Positions 1 to 7,437 of a stretch of 8,616 nt of DNA are shown here, in pieces. The stretch lies in contig CAJYHD010000542.1 in assembly GCA_913773715.1 (NCBI GenBank), positions 1 through 8,616 on the forward strand, written 5' to 3'. The position numbers were made by a program, and so were the translations under genes. This DNA comes from an uncultured Sphingobium sp. (lineage in GTDB: Bacteria > Pseudomonadota > Alphaproteobacteria > Sphingomonadales > Sphingomonadaceae). The notes beneath the pieces are model-generated. The model worked only from the letters and a program-made list of their open reading frames with translations. It was not told where the DNA came from and made no database searches. Each line of letters starts with the position of its first letter. Position 1 is the first letter of the stretch.

Positions 1-1
1 A

Positions 2-1060
2 CTGATGTGGGAAGATGCCGTGCGCCGCTCTTGGCTCACCGCACTGATGCTGGTCGTCGGCCTGCTGCTCTCGATCATCGGGGCAGGCCTGCTCGTTCCC
101 GCCAGCTTTCCCGTTAAGGCCGCCTGCTTCTGCATCATCATCGCGCTCGGCATCCTCGCCCCGCCGCAGCGCGTCGTCTTTGCGGGCTTGCTGCTCTATC
201 TGATGCTCTGCCTCAACGGCTGGGAAAAGCTGTCGCAATCGATGACGCCGGGCATGCTCGTGCGGAGCTATTTCGGCGTCTATGGCGTCACCGACAACGG
301 CCCCGACCAGCGCATTCTCTTCCACGGCACGACGCTGCATGGCGTGCAGAACCGGCGGCCCGATCGAGAATTTGACCCCACCAGCTACTACGCGCCCGAT
401 TCCGGTGTCGGCCTCGCCCTCAGCGCCGCACCGGCGCTGTTCGGCCTGCATGCCCGGATCGGCGTCGTCGGCCTGGGCGCGGGTACGCTCGCCTGCTACA
501 TCCGGCCGGGCCAGACATGGCGCTTCTATGAAATCGACCCGGAAATGGCGCAGATCGCGCGCGATCCGAAGAACTTCACCTTCCTCTCCCGCTGCCAGCC
601 CCATGCCGACATTGTGATCGGCGACGCCCGCATGACCTTGGCGAAGGAACCGGCGGCGGGCGCGGATATCTTGGTGATCGACGCCTTCTCTTCCGACGCG
701 ATCCCGATGCATCTGCTGACGACCGAAGCGCTCGGCATTTATGGCCGCCGCCTGTCGTCCAACGGCTTGCTGATGATCCACATTTCCAACCGTTATCTCG
801 ATCTGCGCCCAGTCATCGCAAGCGGCGCTGCGGCGGAAGGCTTCCATGCCATGCTGCGCCATTACAATCCCGATCGGCGCGACGCCGACCGCAACTATTC
901 CTCGTCGGTCTGGGTTGCGCTGTCCCGCGATCCGCGCCAACTGGAGCGTCTGCGAGCCATATCGCGCGAACCATGGACGGCTGTGACGCCGCGACCGGGC
1001 TTCACCGCCTGGACCGACGATTATGCCAGCATCCTGCCGGTGCTGAAGGTCCGGCCCTGA
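2..1060 (+). CDS. Spermidine-synthase-like membrane protein, C-terminal part (5' partial)
   Basis: The visible part has two regions. The first about 75 residues after the ATG at position 5 are strongly hydrophobic, with about three membrane segments (near residues 12-32, 35-53 and 56-71). A class I SAM-methyltransferase-type fold of the spermidine/spermine synthase family follows: glycine-rich motif GLGAGTL near 155-161, acidic YEIDP near 175-179, GDARMTL near 206-212, and DAFSSDAIPMHLLT near 225-238. The frame is still open at the window edge (CTG at 2-4). Membrane-fused members of this family are usually much longer, so the ATG at 5 is probably an internal methionine and the true start lies upstream. 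Aminopropyl transfer is possible, but many fused members have no proven activity, so I do not name it SpeE. It ends 11 nt before the carbonic anhydrase-like gene, which suggests co-transcription. Confidence 0.8.
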   Translation: MMWEDAVRRSWLTALMLVVGLLLSIIGAGLLVPASFPVKAACFCIIIALGILAPPQRVVFAGLLLYLMLCLNGWEKLSQSMTPGMLVRSYFGVYGVTDNGPDQRILFHGTTLHGVQNRRPDREFDPTSYYAPDSGVGLALSAAPALFGLHARIGVVGLGAGTLACYIRPGQTWRFYEIDPEMAQIARDPKNFTFLSRCQPHADIVIGDARMTLAKEPAAGADILVIDAFSSDAIPMHLLTTEALGIYGRRLSSNGLLMIHISNRYLDLRPVIASGAAAEGFHAMLRHYNPDRRDADRNYSSSVWVALSRDPRQLERLRAISREPWTAVTPRPGFTAWTDDYASILPVLKVRP

Positions 1061-1071
1061 AGGAAAGAGAG

Positions 1072-1641
1072 ATGACCCACGATCTTCATCCCGGCGTCAG
1101 CATCATCCCGATCGGTGGCAAGACGCCCGTCATCCATCCCAGCGCCTTCATCGCGCCCGGATGCCGCATCATCGGCGACGTGGAGATCGGCGAGGATGCC
1201 AGCATCTGGTATAATTGCGTCATCCGCGCGGACGTGAACGCGATCCGCATCGGTGCGCGCAGCAATGTGCAGGACGGCAGCGTCATCCATTGCGACAGCG
1301 CCAAGGACGGCGAGGCCGGTCATCCGACGATCATAGGGGATGATGTGCTGATCGGCCATATGGCGATGCTCCACGGCTGCACATTGCACGATCGCGCCTT
1401 CATCGGGCTGGGAACGATCGTCATGGATGGCTGCACGGTCGAGACCGACGGCATGCTGGCGGCGGGGGCATTATTGTCGCCGGGCAAGACCATCCCGCAG
1501 CGTCAGCTATGGGCGGGGCGTCCGGCGAAGTTCATGCGTGACCTGTCGGACGATGCGATCATCCGTCTGCGCGCAGGTGCCGACCATTATGTCCATAATG
1601 CCAAGGCGCATAAGGGCGCGATCAAAGCCGCAAGCCAATAA
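1072..1641 (+). CDS. Gamma-carbonic anhydrase family protein (left-handed beta-helix hexapeptide protein)
   Basis: This 189-residue protein carries repeated hexapeptides of the left-handed beta-helix fold from about residue 20 to 165 (for example IIGDVEIGEDASIW and TIIGDDVLIGHM). The three metal-binding histidines of the gamma-carbonic anhydrase class are present as His73 (VIHCD), His96 (IGHM) and His101 (MLHGC), with the expected H-x4-H spacing of the last two. A short C-terminal helix (about 165-185) follows. The family (CamH/YrdA/PaaY-like) forms trimers with metal at the subunit interfaces. Reported roles range from CO2 hydration to thioesterase or acetyltransferase-like functions, so the exact reaction is not settled by sequence. 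The ATG at 1072 is chosen over longer in-frame starts because AAGGA (1060-1064) lies 7 nt upstream and because a longer start would run into the upstream gene. The gene follows the upstream stop by 11 nt and is probably co-transcribed. Confidence 0.9.
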   Translation: MTHDLHPGVSIIPIGGKTPVIHPSAFIAPGCRIIGDVEIGEDASIWYNCVIRADVNAIRIGARSNVQDGSVIHCDSAKDGEAGHPTIIGDDVLIGHMAMLHGCTLHDRAFIGLGTIVMDGCTVETDGMLAAGALLSPGKTIPQRQLWAGRPAKFMRDLSDDAIIRLRAGADHYVHNAKAHKGAIKAASQ

Positions 1642-1653
1642 GCCTTCAGGCTT
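1640..1653. terminator. Small hairpin between convergent genes (possible weak bidirectional terminator)
   Basis: AAGCC (1640-1644) and GGCTT (1649-1653) can pair around the 4-nt loop TTCA. The hairpin overlaps the TAA of the carbonic anhydrase-like gene and the TGA of the lipoprotein gene, so it sits exactly where two converging transcripts end. The stem is only 5 bp and no clear T-run follows on either strand, so termination is a guess from position. Confidence 0.22.
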
Positions 1654-2161
1654 GCGGAAGGCGCGCCTTCATCGCGTCGATCCGGTCATTCTGGTCATCC
1701 ACCAGTTTCAGCGTCGCTTTGCGGGCCGCGTCGATTTCGTCCAAGCCGCCGCTCGCCTTGCCATCGGCAACATCGTTTGTCCGCTGGACATAGAGCGAGT
1801 CCAGGCTGGCGAGCGCGGAGACGCTGTCGTTGCGCGCCGCTTCCAACGCGCTGATCGCGACCTGCGCCGCGACCCAGGCATCGCTCGACACTGCCGCGCC
1901 CTTTGCGGCGGACGCAGCCTTTTCTGCCTTGGCGAATGCGGCATCGAATGCGCTCGCGCCCTTGGCCGCCTGGTCGGTGAAGCCCTTGATCTGCGCCATC
2001 AGCGCCGCGTCCGCCGCCTGCGGAATCGGCGGGGCTGGCGCTTCCTGCATCGGCGCACTCTCGATCGCGCGCTTGGCGAGAGAGGGATAAGTGTGCGGCG
2101 CACCTGCGCACCCAGAAAGGATCAGCGCGAGCGAGGCGATAAGGCGGCGGGGCGTCATCAT
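1646..2161 (-). CDS. Small alanine-rich lipoprotein, function unknown
   Basis: This 171-residue protein starts with a typical lipoprotein signal: MMTPRR, a hydrophobic stretch LIASLALIL, then the lipobox LSGC with Cys18 as the predicted lipidated residue. The residue after Cys is Ala rather than Asp, which fits outer-membrane rather than inner-membrane retention, although this rule was set in enterobacteria. A short proline/alanine-rich linker (about 37-50) leads into an alanine-rich, highly charged segment (about 52-168) likely to be mostly helical or coiled coil. I do not recognise the family. Two adjacent ATGs (2159-2161 and 2156-2158) could start it. No clear Shine-Dalgarno sequence is visible upstream of either. 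It lies on the same strand as eda, 61 nt downstream of its stop, so it may be reached by read-through from the sugar operon, but a hairpin sits in that gap. Confidence 0.68.
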   Translation of the reverse strand: MMTPRRLIASLALILSGCAGAPHTYPSLAKRAIESAPMQEAPAPPIPQAADAALMAQIKGFTDQAAKGASAFDAAFAKAEKAASAAKGAAVSSDAWVAAQVAISALEAARNDSVSALASLDSLYVQRTNDVADGKASGGLDEIDAARKATLKLVDDQNDRIDAMKARLPQA

Positions 2162-2182
2162 GTCGATCTAGGATGGCAGGGC

Positions 2183-2210
2183 AGGGCGCGCAACGAAAGA
2201 AGCGCACCCT
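2183..2210 (-). terminator. GC-rich hairpin downstream of eda
   Basis: In the - strand transcript the sequence AGGGUGCGC (complement of 2202-2210) pairs with GCGCGCCCU (complement of 2183-2191) around a 10-nt loop. This gives a 9-bp stem with a single U-G wobble. It lies 12 nt beyond the eda stop and upstream of the lipoprotein start. No U-run follows, so it is not a classical intrinsic terminator. It could be a pause, attenuator or 3'-end stabilising structure at the end of the Entner-Doudoroff operon. Confidence 0.35.
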
Positions 2211-2222
2211 CGCCGAGCATCA

Positions 2223-2840
2223 TCAGCGCGGCAGCGCCGCTGCCTCACGCGCCAGCGCCTCGATTTTATCGGGGTCGACCGGACCCTTTGGCACGACCCA
2301 GCTGCCGCCGACGCACTTGATGAAAGGCTGGGCCAGCCATTCGGGCGCACTCTGCGGCGTGATTCCGCCAGTGGGGCAGAAGCGCGCTGTGTGCAGCGGA
2401 GCCGCCAGCGCCTTCAGCGCAGGCAGACCACCCGACGTTTCCGCCGGGAAGAATTTGAAGTGGGACAGGCCCATGTCCATGCCACGCATGATGTCGCCTG
2501 CCGTCGCGGTGCCGGGCAGGAAGGGGATGCCAGCCGCGATCGCCGCCTTGCCCAGCGGTTCGGTGAGGCCGGGGCTGACGATGAAGCGCGCTCCCGCTTC
2601 CATCGCGGCGTCCAGTTGCTGCGGGTTGAGCACGGTACCAGCGCCGACGACCGCCCCCTCGACCTTTGCCATTTCGCGGATCACGTCGAGCGCGGCGGGC
2701 GTGCGCAGCGTCACTTCCAGCGCGGGCAGGCCGCCCTTCACCAGTGCCTGCGCGATCGGCAGTGCGTCCTCGACCCGGTCCACCACCAGCACCGGAATGA
2801 CCGGGGCCAGTTCCATCACCTGTTCGACGCTGATGCTCAT
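2223..2840 (-). CDS. eda: 2-dehydro-3-deoxy-phosphogluconate (KDPG) aldolase
   Basis: The enzyme cleaves KDPG to pyruvate and glyceraldehyde-3-phosphate, the last step of the cytoplasmic Entner-Doudoroff pathway. The 205-residue length matches this class I TIM-barrel aldolase family. Visible signatures are EVTLRT with catalytic Glu42 and Arg46, GAGTVLN (66-72), SPGLTEP (89-95), PGTATAGD (109-116), and HFKFFPAE containing the Schiff-base Lys129 in the position of E. coli Lys133. Some family members also split 4-hydroxy-2-oxoglutarate, which cannot be excluded. It is the last gene of the zwf-edd-glk-eda unit. Its ATG (2838-2840) overlaps the glk TGA in an ATGA arrangement, pointing to translational coupling, and an AGGGAG ribosome site lies 8 nt upstream inside glk. 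Confidence 0.96.
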   Translation of the reverse strand: MSISVEQVMELAPVIPVLVVDRVEDALPIAQALVKGGLPALEVTLRTPAALDVIREMAKVEGAVVGAGTVLNPQQLDAAMEAGARFIVSPGLTEPLGKAAIAAGIPFLPGTATAGDIMRGMDMGLSHFKFFPAETSGGLPALKALAAPLHTARFCPTGGITPQSAPEWLAQPFIKCVGGSWVVPKGPVDPDKIEALAREAAALPR

Positions 2841-3811
2841 GCTTTTTTCTCCCTGAAGGCTGCGGCAGCGCCGAACAGCCCGATTTCTTCATGAATGGCG
2901 CAGCGGATCGGCACGTTCGCCATCAGGCTTTCGAACCGACCCTTGGCCTTGAAGCGCGTATGAAACCCGCTTTGCGGCAGGAAGTCGTGCATGCGCTGCG
3001 TCAGGCCACCGGCAAGGACGACGGCGTTGGGACCGTGCGCCAAGGCCAGATCGCCCGCGATCGACCCGTAGCACAGGCAGAAGCGCTCCAGCGCCGCCCG
3101 CGCGAACGGATCGCTGCCGTCCAGTGCCGCCTGCCAAAGTTCGGGATCTTCCATCAGCACGACGCGCTCATGGCCGATCGTCGCCATCGCCTTATAGATA
3201 TAGTTGAGGCCCGGTCCCGACACGATTCGCTCGGTCGAAACGCGCAGGAACTTGTCGCGCAGATAGGCGAGGATTTTCTCCTCCAGATGGTCGAGCGGCG
3301 CGAAATCGAGATGCCCGCCTTCGGTCGCGATCACATGCGGATGCCCGTCGTCATAAGCGATCATCGCGACGCCCAGACCAGTGCCCGGCCCCAGGATCGT
3401 TACGCCGCCATCCTGCGGGAAGGGGCGGTCCTCGCCGAACAGCAGCGGCAGATTTTCGTCCGGCAAGCGCGAAACGGCGTGGGCGACCGCCTCGAAGTCA
3501 TTGACCAATCGCACGGTGCGCATGCCCAGATCCTGCGCCAGCGTATCAGCGCGAATCACCCAATTGCTGTTGGTGAGCTTGATGACCTCCCGCCCGATCG
3601 CAGTGGCGAAGGCGATGGAAGCCGCATCCGGCAGCGGCCCATCGCCCGCTTCGTCGGCGGCAAACGCCTGCCAGCATGCCTGCAACGTCGGATAGTCGGC
3701 GACCTTGTACTTGCGAACCGTTCCCAGCGTCGGCACCCCGCGCTCGTTCAGCGAGGCGCGCGCGAAGCGGGCGTTGGTCCCGCCGATATCGGCGGCAATG
3801 ATGTCAGTCAT
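2837..3811 (-). CDS. glk: Glucokinase
   Basis: The enzyme phosphorylates glucose with ATP to glucose-6-phosphate, feeding Zwf. With the ATG at 3811 the protein is 324 residues, close to the 321 of E. coli Glk. It shows the ATP-binding loop ADIGGTNARFA (7-17), LVNDFEAVAH with the expected catalytic Asp105, the second nucleotide loop GPGTGLG (141-147), EGGHLDF (164-170) and SGPGLNY, which carry glucose contacts in the family, and a C-terminal VVLAGGL adenosine loop. A TTG 15 nt further upstream (3826) is in frame, but the conserved MTDIIAADIGG start favours 3811. A GGGG run 9 nt upstream is a modest ribosome site. The gene follows edd after a 124-nt gap filled by an inverted repeat, unlike the overlapping junctions elsewhere in the operon. 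Its stop overlaps the eda start. Confidence 0.95.
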   Translation of the reverse strand: MTDIIAADIGGTNARFARASLNERGVPTLGTVRKYKVADYPTLQACWQAFAADEAGDGPLPDAASIAFATAIGREVIKLTNSNWVIRADTLAQDLGMRTVRLVNDFEAVAHAVSRLPDENLPLLFGEDRPFPQDGGVTILGPGTGLGVAMIAYDDGHPHVIATEGGHLDFAPLDHLEEKILAYLRDKFLRVSTERIVSGPGLNYIYKAMATIGHERVVLMEDPELWQAALDGSDPFARAALERFCLCYGSIAGDLALAHGPNAVVLAGGLTQRMHDFLPQSGFHTRFKAKGRFESLMANVPIRCAIHEEIGLFGAAAAFREKKA

Positions 3812-3833
3812 AATCAGGCGCCCCAAAAATGTT

Positions 3834-3922
3834 CGTCATCCCCGCGAAAGCGGGGACCCATCTCCGGCACGGGCTTCATGCCACAGCTTGGGAGATGGGT
3901 TCCCGCCTGCGCGGGAATGACG
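3834..3922. repeat. Long imperfect inverted repeat (palindromic intergenic repeat) inside the Entner-Doudoroff operon
   Basis: Two 32-nt arms (3834-3865 and 3891-3922) are imperfect reverse complements, with about five differences, around a 25-nt centre. Each arm is itself a hairpin: CCCCGC-GAAA-GCGGGG (3840-3855, a GNRA-type loop) and TTCCCGC-CTGC-GCGGGAA (3900-3917). The centre can form a further short stem, GGCA (3866-3869) with TGCC (3879-3882). The outer boundaries CGTCAT and ATGACG are exact complements. The pattern matches palindromic intergenic repeats I associate with sphingomonad genomes; the copy number cannot be counted here. It begins 13 nt after the edd stop, between edd and glk, so in the transcript it forms a strong structure that could act on mRNA stability or partial termination. 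Confidence 0.85.
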
Positions 3923-3935
3923 GCGGGTTAATGTC

Positions 3936-5762
3936 TCAAACTTCGCTGTCCATCGCGGCGAGCAGCGGCGATGCGCCCTGTTCGGCAAGGTCGCTATGAT
4001 GGCGGAACAGCGCGAACAGCTCGCGGCCCGTGTCGTAGGGTGGAGGCGGGGCGGCAGGCATGTCGCGCGCCTCCCACTCCGCAGCCTCGACCAGCGCCTC
4101 GACCACGCCCGTGTCCGCGCTTACCCGCACCATGTCGCCGTCGCGCAGCTTGCCGATGGGACCACCGCCAAGCGCTTCTGGCGACAGGTGGATCGCGGCG
4201 GGTACCTTGCCGCTCGCGCCCGACATGCGTCCGTCGGTCAGCAGCGCGACCTTGAACCCACGATCCTGCAACACGCCCAATGCCGGGGTCAGCTTGTGCA
4301 GCTCGGGCATGCCATTGGCGCGCGGCCCCTGGAAGCGGACCACGACCACCACGTCGCGGTCCAGCTCGCCCGCCTTGAATGCCTTCAGCACATCGTCCTG
4401 ATCGTGGAAGACGGCGGCGGGCGCTTCGATCGTCCAGCGTTCTTTCTCGACCGCACTCACCTTCATGACGCAACGGCCGAGATTGCCCTGAAGCAGCTTC
4501 ATGCCGCCATCCGCCTGAAACGGATTGGCCGCCCCGCGCAAAATCGTCTCGTCGCGCGACGCCGGGACATCGACCCAGGTCAGCGCGTCATTCTCCAGCA
4601 CCGGCTCCTTGGCATAATCCGCCAGGCTCTGCCGCGCGACTGTCATAATGTCGCCATGCAGCAGCCCCGCACCCAAGAGTTCGCGGATCACATAGCTGAT
4701 CCCGCCCGCCGCGTGGAAATTGTTCACGTCGCCCGACCCGTTGGGATAGACGCGGGCCAGCAGCGGCACCACGTCCGAAATCTCGGCGAAGTCGGTCCAG
4801 TCGATATGAATTCCCGCAGCCCGCGCAATGGCCGGCAGGTGGATTGCATGGTTGGTCGAACCGCCGGTCGCCATAAGGCCGATCATGGCGTTGACGATCG
4901 CCTTTTCATCGACGCAGTGGCCGAGCGGACGATAATCCTCGCCGTCCCATCCGAGAGACGCCAGCCGATGCACCGCCGCGCGTGTCAGCTCCGTGCGCAG
5001 CTTCGTGCCGGGATTGACGAAGGAGGCGGCGGGCATATGCAGCCCCATCATCTCCATCATCATCTGGTTGGAATTGGCCGTGCCATAGAAGGTGCAGGTA
5101 CCCGCGCCATGATAGCTGGCGCTTTCCGATTCCAGCAATTCCTCGCGCCCGACCTTGCCTTCGGCATAAAGCTGACGGATGCGCACCTTTTCCTTGTTGG
5201 CGAGGCCCGACGGCATCGGACCTGCCGGGATCAAGATCGTCGGCAAATGGCCGAAGCGCAGCGCGCCCATCAGCAGCCCCGGCACGATCTTGTCGCAGAT
5301 GCCTAGCATCGCCACGCCTTCGAACATCGCATGGCTAAGCGCGATCGCGGTCGACAGCGCGATCGTATCGCGGGAAAAGAGTGACAGGTCCATGCCCGCC
5401 TGGCCCTGCGTCACGCCGTCGCACATGGCTGGCACGCCGCCCGCGACCTGCGCCGTCGCGCCGACTTCGCGCGCCGCGATCTTGATCTGCTCGGGATAGC
5501 GGCCATAGGGCTGATGCGCCGACAGCATGTCGTTATAGGCGGTGACGATGCCGATGTTCATTGCCGCGCCGGTGCGGATCACCGGCTTGTCCTCGCCACT
5601 CGCGGCAAAGCCATGGGCGAGGTTGCCGCATGACAATTGCGCGCGATTGGTACCTGCATCGCGGCCCCGCTCGATCAGGTCGAGATATTTGAGGCGGCTC
5701 TTCGCGCTGCGCTCGGTTATGCGGGCGGTGACCTTTGCGATCACCGGGTTCAGGTCAGTCAT
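3936..5762 (-). CDS. edd: Phosphogluconate dehydratase (6-phosphogluconate dehydratase)
   Basis: The enzyme dehydrates 6-phosphogluconate to KDPG, the defining Entner-Doudoroff reaction. The 608 residues fit the IlvD/Edd iron-sulfur dehydratase family (E. coli Edd is 603) and align closely from start to end. Visible markers are [10 protein letters not shown] (about 43-52), [12 protein letters not shown] (about 75-86), [14 protein letters not shown] (about 108-121), [10 protein letters not shown] (about 153-162), [28 protein letters not shown], and [12 protein letters not shown] near the C terminus, which holds the family's conserved active-site serine. Cysteines in the SCGN, MCDG and ICDK motifs are the candidate Fe-S cluster ligands. 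An in-frame extension reaches 5828, but homology begins at the ATG at 5760-5762. GGAG lies 9 nt upstream inside zwf. The start overlaps the zwf stop by 8 nt, which suggests coupled translation. Confidence 0.96.
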   Translation of the reverse strand: MTDLNPVIAKVTARITERSAKSRLKYLDLIERGRDAGTNRAQLSCGNLAHGFAASGEDKPVIRTGAAMNIGIVTAYNDMLSAHQPYGRYPEQIKIAAREVGATAQVAGGVPAMCDGVTQGQAGMDLSLFSRDTIALSTAIALSHAMFEGVAMLGICDKIVPGLLMGALRFGHLPTILIPAGPMPSGLANKEKVRIRQLYAEGKVGREELLESESASYHGAGTCTFYGTANSNQMMMEMMGLHMPAASFVNPGTKLRTELTRAAVHRLASLGWDGEDYRPLGHCVDEKAIVNAMIGLMATGGSTNHAIHLPAIARAAGIHIDWTDFAEISDVVPLLARVYPNGSGDVNNFHAAGGISYVIRELLGAGLLHGDIMTVARQSLADYAKEPVLENDALTWVDVPASRDETILRGAANPFQADGGMKLLQGNLGRCVMKVSAVEKERWTIEAPAAVFHDQDDVLKAFKAGELDRDVVVVVRFQGPRANGMPELHKLTPALGVLQDRGFKVALLTDGRMSGASGKVPAAIHLSPEALGGGPIGKLRDGDMVRVSADTGVVEALVEAAEWEARDMPAAPPPPYDTGRELFALFRHHSDLAEQGASPLLAAMDSEV

Positions 5763-7218
5763 GCCAGCTGGCTCCGTCTCGTTCGATGAGGGCAATGGCC
5801 GAAGACGGCCCCCAGTTCCCCGACGCATAGGGCGAAGGCTTCACCCCGGCGTCTTTCCAGCTATCGATGATGGAATCGATCCAGGTCCATTGCGCCTCCA
5901 CCTCGTCGCGGCGCACAAACAGCGTCGGGTCGCCCGCCAGCAGGTCGAGGATCAGCCGTTCATAGGCGATGCGGCGCCGCTGCCCGGCAAAGGCGGCGGT
6001 CAGCGATACGTCCAGCGTCACCTCCTCCAGATGCACCTGTCGCTCCAGCCCCGGCCTTTTGCTCATGATGGCGAGGCGGATATATTCCTCCGGCTGCAAA
6101 CGGATCACGAGCGTGTTCGGCTCAAGCCCAGTCCCATGTCCCTGACTGCCAAAGATGCTGTGGCGCACCGGTTTGAACTGGATCACGATCTCGGACTGTC
6201 GTGCGGGCATGCGCTTGCCAGTGCGCAGGTAGAAGGGCACGCCCTGCCACCGCCAATTGTCGATATGCGCCTTCAATGCCACAAAGGTTTCGGTGTCGGA
6301 CGGCTTGCCAAGCTCGTCGGCATAGCCGGTCACGATCTTGCCGCCTACCGCGCCCGGCGTATACTGGCCGCGCACGCTATGTGATTTCACCGTCTCGTCG
6401 GTCATCGGGCGCAGCGACCGCAGCGCCTTCACCTTTTCGTCGCGGATCGCGGTCGGGTCCATCCGGGCGGGCGGTTCCATCGCGATGATCGACAGAATTT
6501 GCAGCACATGGTTCTGCACCATGTCGCGTAGCGCGCCGACGCCGTCATAATAGGAAACCCGGCCTTCAAGCCCCACCGTTTCACCCACGGTGATCTGCAC
6601 ATGGTCGATCGCTGTCGCGTTCCACAGCGGCTCGAACATCACATTACCGAAGCGCAGGGCGAGCAGGTTCTGCACCGTTTCCTTGCCCAGATAATGATCG
6701 ACACGGAAAATCTGATCCTCGGAGAACAGCGCGCCGATGCCGTCATTGACCTCTTTCGACGACGCCAGATCCTTGCCGATCGGCTTTTCCATCGCGATCC
6801 GCGTATTGGGCAGGATCAACCCCGCATCCGCCAGCCCCTGCGCTGTCGGCGCAAAAAGGGAAGGGGGCGTTGAGAGATATACGGACAGCCCACGCTCGGC
6901 CCGTCCATCGATCCGCTCGGCGAGCTTCTTGAACTGGTCGGCATTGCCAGCTTCCACCGGCTGGTAACAGATCATGCCGCAGAACGTCTTGGCGATGTCG
7001 GCATCATAGCGGTCGGCGGGCAGGAATTGCTGCAACGCGGCGCAGACCTCGTCGCGGAAGGCGTCATCCTCCATCTCGGTACGGCCCGAGGCGACGATCA
7101 GAAAATCGTCCGGCAACAGGCCATCGGACAGGAGATTGTAGAGCGACGGGAAGATCATTCGCCGGGCAAGATCGCCGGTGGCACCGAATAACAGGAACGT
7201 GGCAGACGGATCGGTCAA
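5755..7218 (-). CDS. zwf: Glucose-6-phosphate 1-dehydrogenase
   Basis: The enzyme oxidises glucose-6-phosphate to 6-phosphogluconolactone, reducing NADP+ (or NAD+ in some relatives), and opens both the Entner-Doudoroff and pentose phosphate routes. The 487 residues match the family. The nucleotide-binding motif [10 protein letters not shown] is at 11-20, MEKPIGKD at 143-150, and the active-site signature RVDHYLGKE at 172-180, with Asp174, His175 and Lys179. [12 protein letters not shown] carries the conserved second histidine, and [13 protein letters not shown] lies in the C-terminal half. The start is TTG (7216-7218), supported by GGAGAAGGA with AAGGA 7 nt upstream; the next methionine, residue 21, would remove the coenzyme motif. 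It is the first gene of the zwf-edd-glk-eda operon. No pgl lactonase gene lies beside it. Confidence 0.96.
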   Translation of the reverse strand: MTDPSATFLLFGATGDLARRMIFPSLYNLLSDGLLPDDFLIVASGRTEMEDDAFRDEVCAALQQFLPADRYDADIAKTFCGMICYQPVEAGNADQFKKLAERIDGRAERGLSVYLSTPPSLFAPTAQGLADAGLILPNTRIAMEKPIGKDLASSKEVNDGIGALFSEDQIFRVDHYLGKETVQNLLALRFGNVMFEPLWNATAIDHVQITVGETVGLEGRVSYYDGVGALRDMVQNHVLQILSIIAMEPPARMDPTAIRDEKVKALRSLRPMTDETVKSHSVRGQYTPGAVGGKIVTGYADELGKPSDTETFVALKAHIDNWRWQGVPFYLRTGKRMPARQSEIVIQFKPVRHSIFGSQGHGTGLEPNTLVIRLQPEEYIRLAIMSKRPGLERQVHLEEVTLDVSLTAAFAGQRRRIAYERLILDLLAGDPTLFVRRDEVEAQWTWIDSIIDSWKDAGVKPSPYASGNWGPSSAIALIERDGASWHD

Positions 7219-7225
7219 AGGGTCG

Positions 7226-7234
7226 TCCTTCTCC
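7226..7234 (-). promoter_or_regulatory. Strong Shine-Dalgarno sequence fixing the TTG start of zwf
   Basis: On the - strand GGAGAAGGA precedes the zwf TTG codon, with the AAGGA core ending 7 nt before it. This good spacing, together with the lack of an ATG or GTG that keeps the coenzyme motif, decides the start at 7218. Confidence 0.75.
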
Positions 7235-7265
7235 GTTGGAATTGTCTATGTCTGCACGATGCGGC

Positions 7266-7293
7266 CTTATAACGCGCCAAAATCGTAGCGCAA
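7266..7293 (-). promoter_or_regulatory. Candidate promoter of the zwf-edd-glk-eda operon
   Basis: On the - strand TATAAG (complement of 7266-7271) resembles a -10 element with 5 of 6 matches. TTGCGC (complement of 7288-7293) sits 16 nt upstream as a weak -35 element that shares only TTG with the consensus. Initiation near 7258-7260 would give a leader of about 40 nt ending in the strong ribosome site. This is pattern reading only, and the GC-rich surroundings make the TA-rich hexamer stand out. Confidence 0.3.
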
Positions 7294-7399
7294 GGGACGC
7301 TAGAGACGCGAAGCGTGCATCGCAACACATGTCGCGATCCCGTAGGGAATTTCATGGAGTGCTGCGAAGATCGACTTTTGATGGGGCGAGGTATTCCTC

Positions 7400-7429
7400 C
7401 CCTTCGTTCGCCCTGAGCGTGTCGAAGGG
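7400..7429. repeat. Short palindromic intergenic repeat downstream of the MerC-like gene
   Basis: CCCTTCG (7400-7406) pairs with CGAAGGG (7423-7429), and inside the loop CGC (7409-7411) pairs with GCG (7417-7419), giving a nested hairpin around the core GCCCTGAGCGTGTCGAAGG. I recognise this core as a repeat common in intergenic regions of sphingomonads and some other proteobacteria, often seen at gene 3' ends. It lies 8 nt beyond the stop of the MerC-like gene, so it may act as its transcription end or 3' stabiliser and shield zwf from read-through. Confidence 0.75.
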
Positions 7430-7437
7430 CCTTCCTG

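Noticed and set aside
1427..2320. + strand open frame (297 codons) from within the carbonic anhydrase gene across the lipoprotein gene
   Set aside because: It is out of frame with the gamma-carbonic anhydrase gene and antisense to a gene with a clear lipobox. The product is Arg-rich with no domain.
3812..3826. TTG start giving glk five extra residues
   Set aside because: Glucokinase similarity begins at MTDIIAADIGG, and the extra codons use the GGGG stretch that better serves as the ribosome site.
3834..3922. CRISPR-like repeat unit
   Set aside because: There are only two inverted, not direct, arms and no regularly spaced series of repeats.
2891..3931. Long + strand open frame (346 codons) antisense to glk
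   Set aside because: It overlaps the glucokinase gene and runs through the inverted repeat. No domain or credible ribosome site is visible, and it is explained by codon-position GC bias of the real gene.
3996..5306. Long + strand open frame (436 codons) antisense to edd
   Set aside because: It lies wholly opposite edd, which has strong family motifs along its length. Its translation is rich in Arg, His and Gln with no recognisable domain, as expected for a shadow frame in GC-rich DNA.
5763..5828. N-terminal extension of edd by 22 codons
   Set aside because: Family similarity starts at [15 protein letters not shown] (ATG at 5760-5762), which also has GGAG 9 nt upstream. The extension would lie wholly inside zwf.
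5542..6384. + strand open frame (280 codons) spanning the zwf-edd junction
   Set aside because: It is antisense to both genes, has a low-complexity composition and shows no motif.
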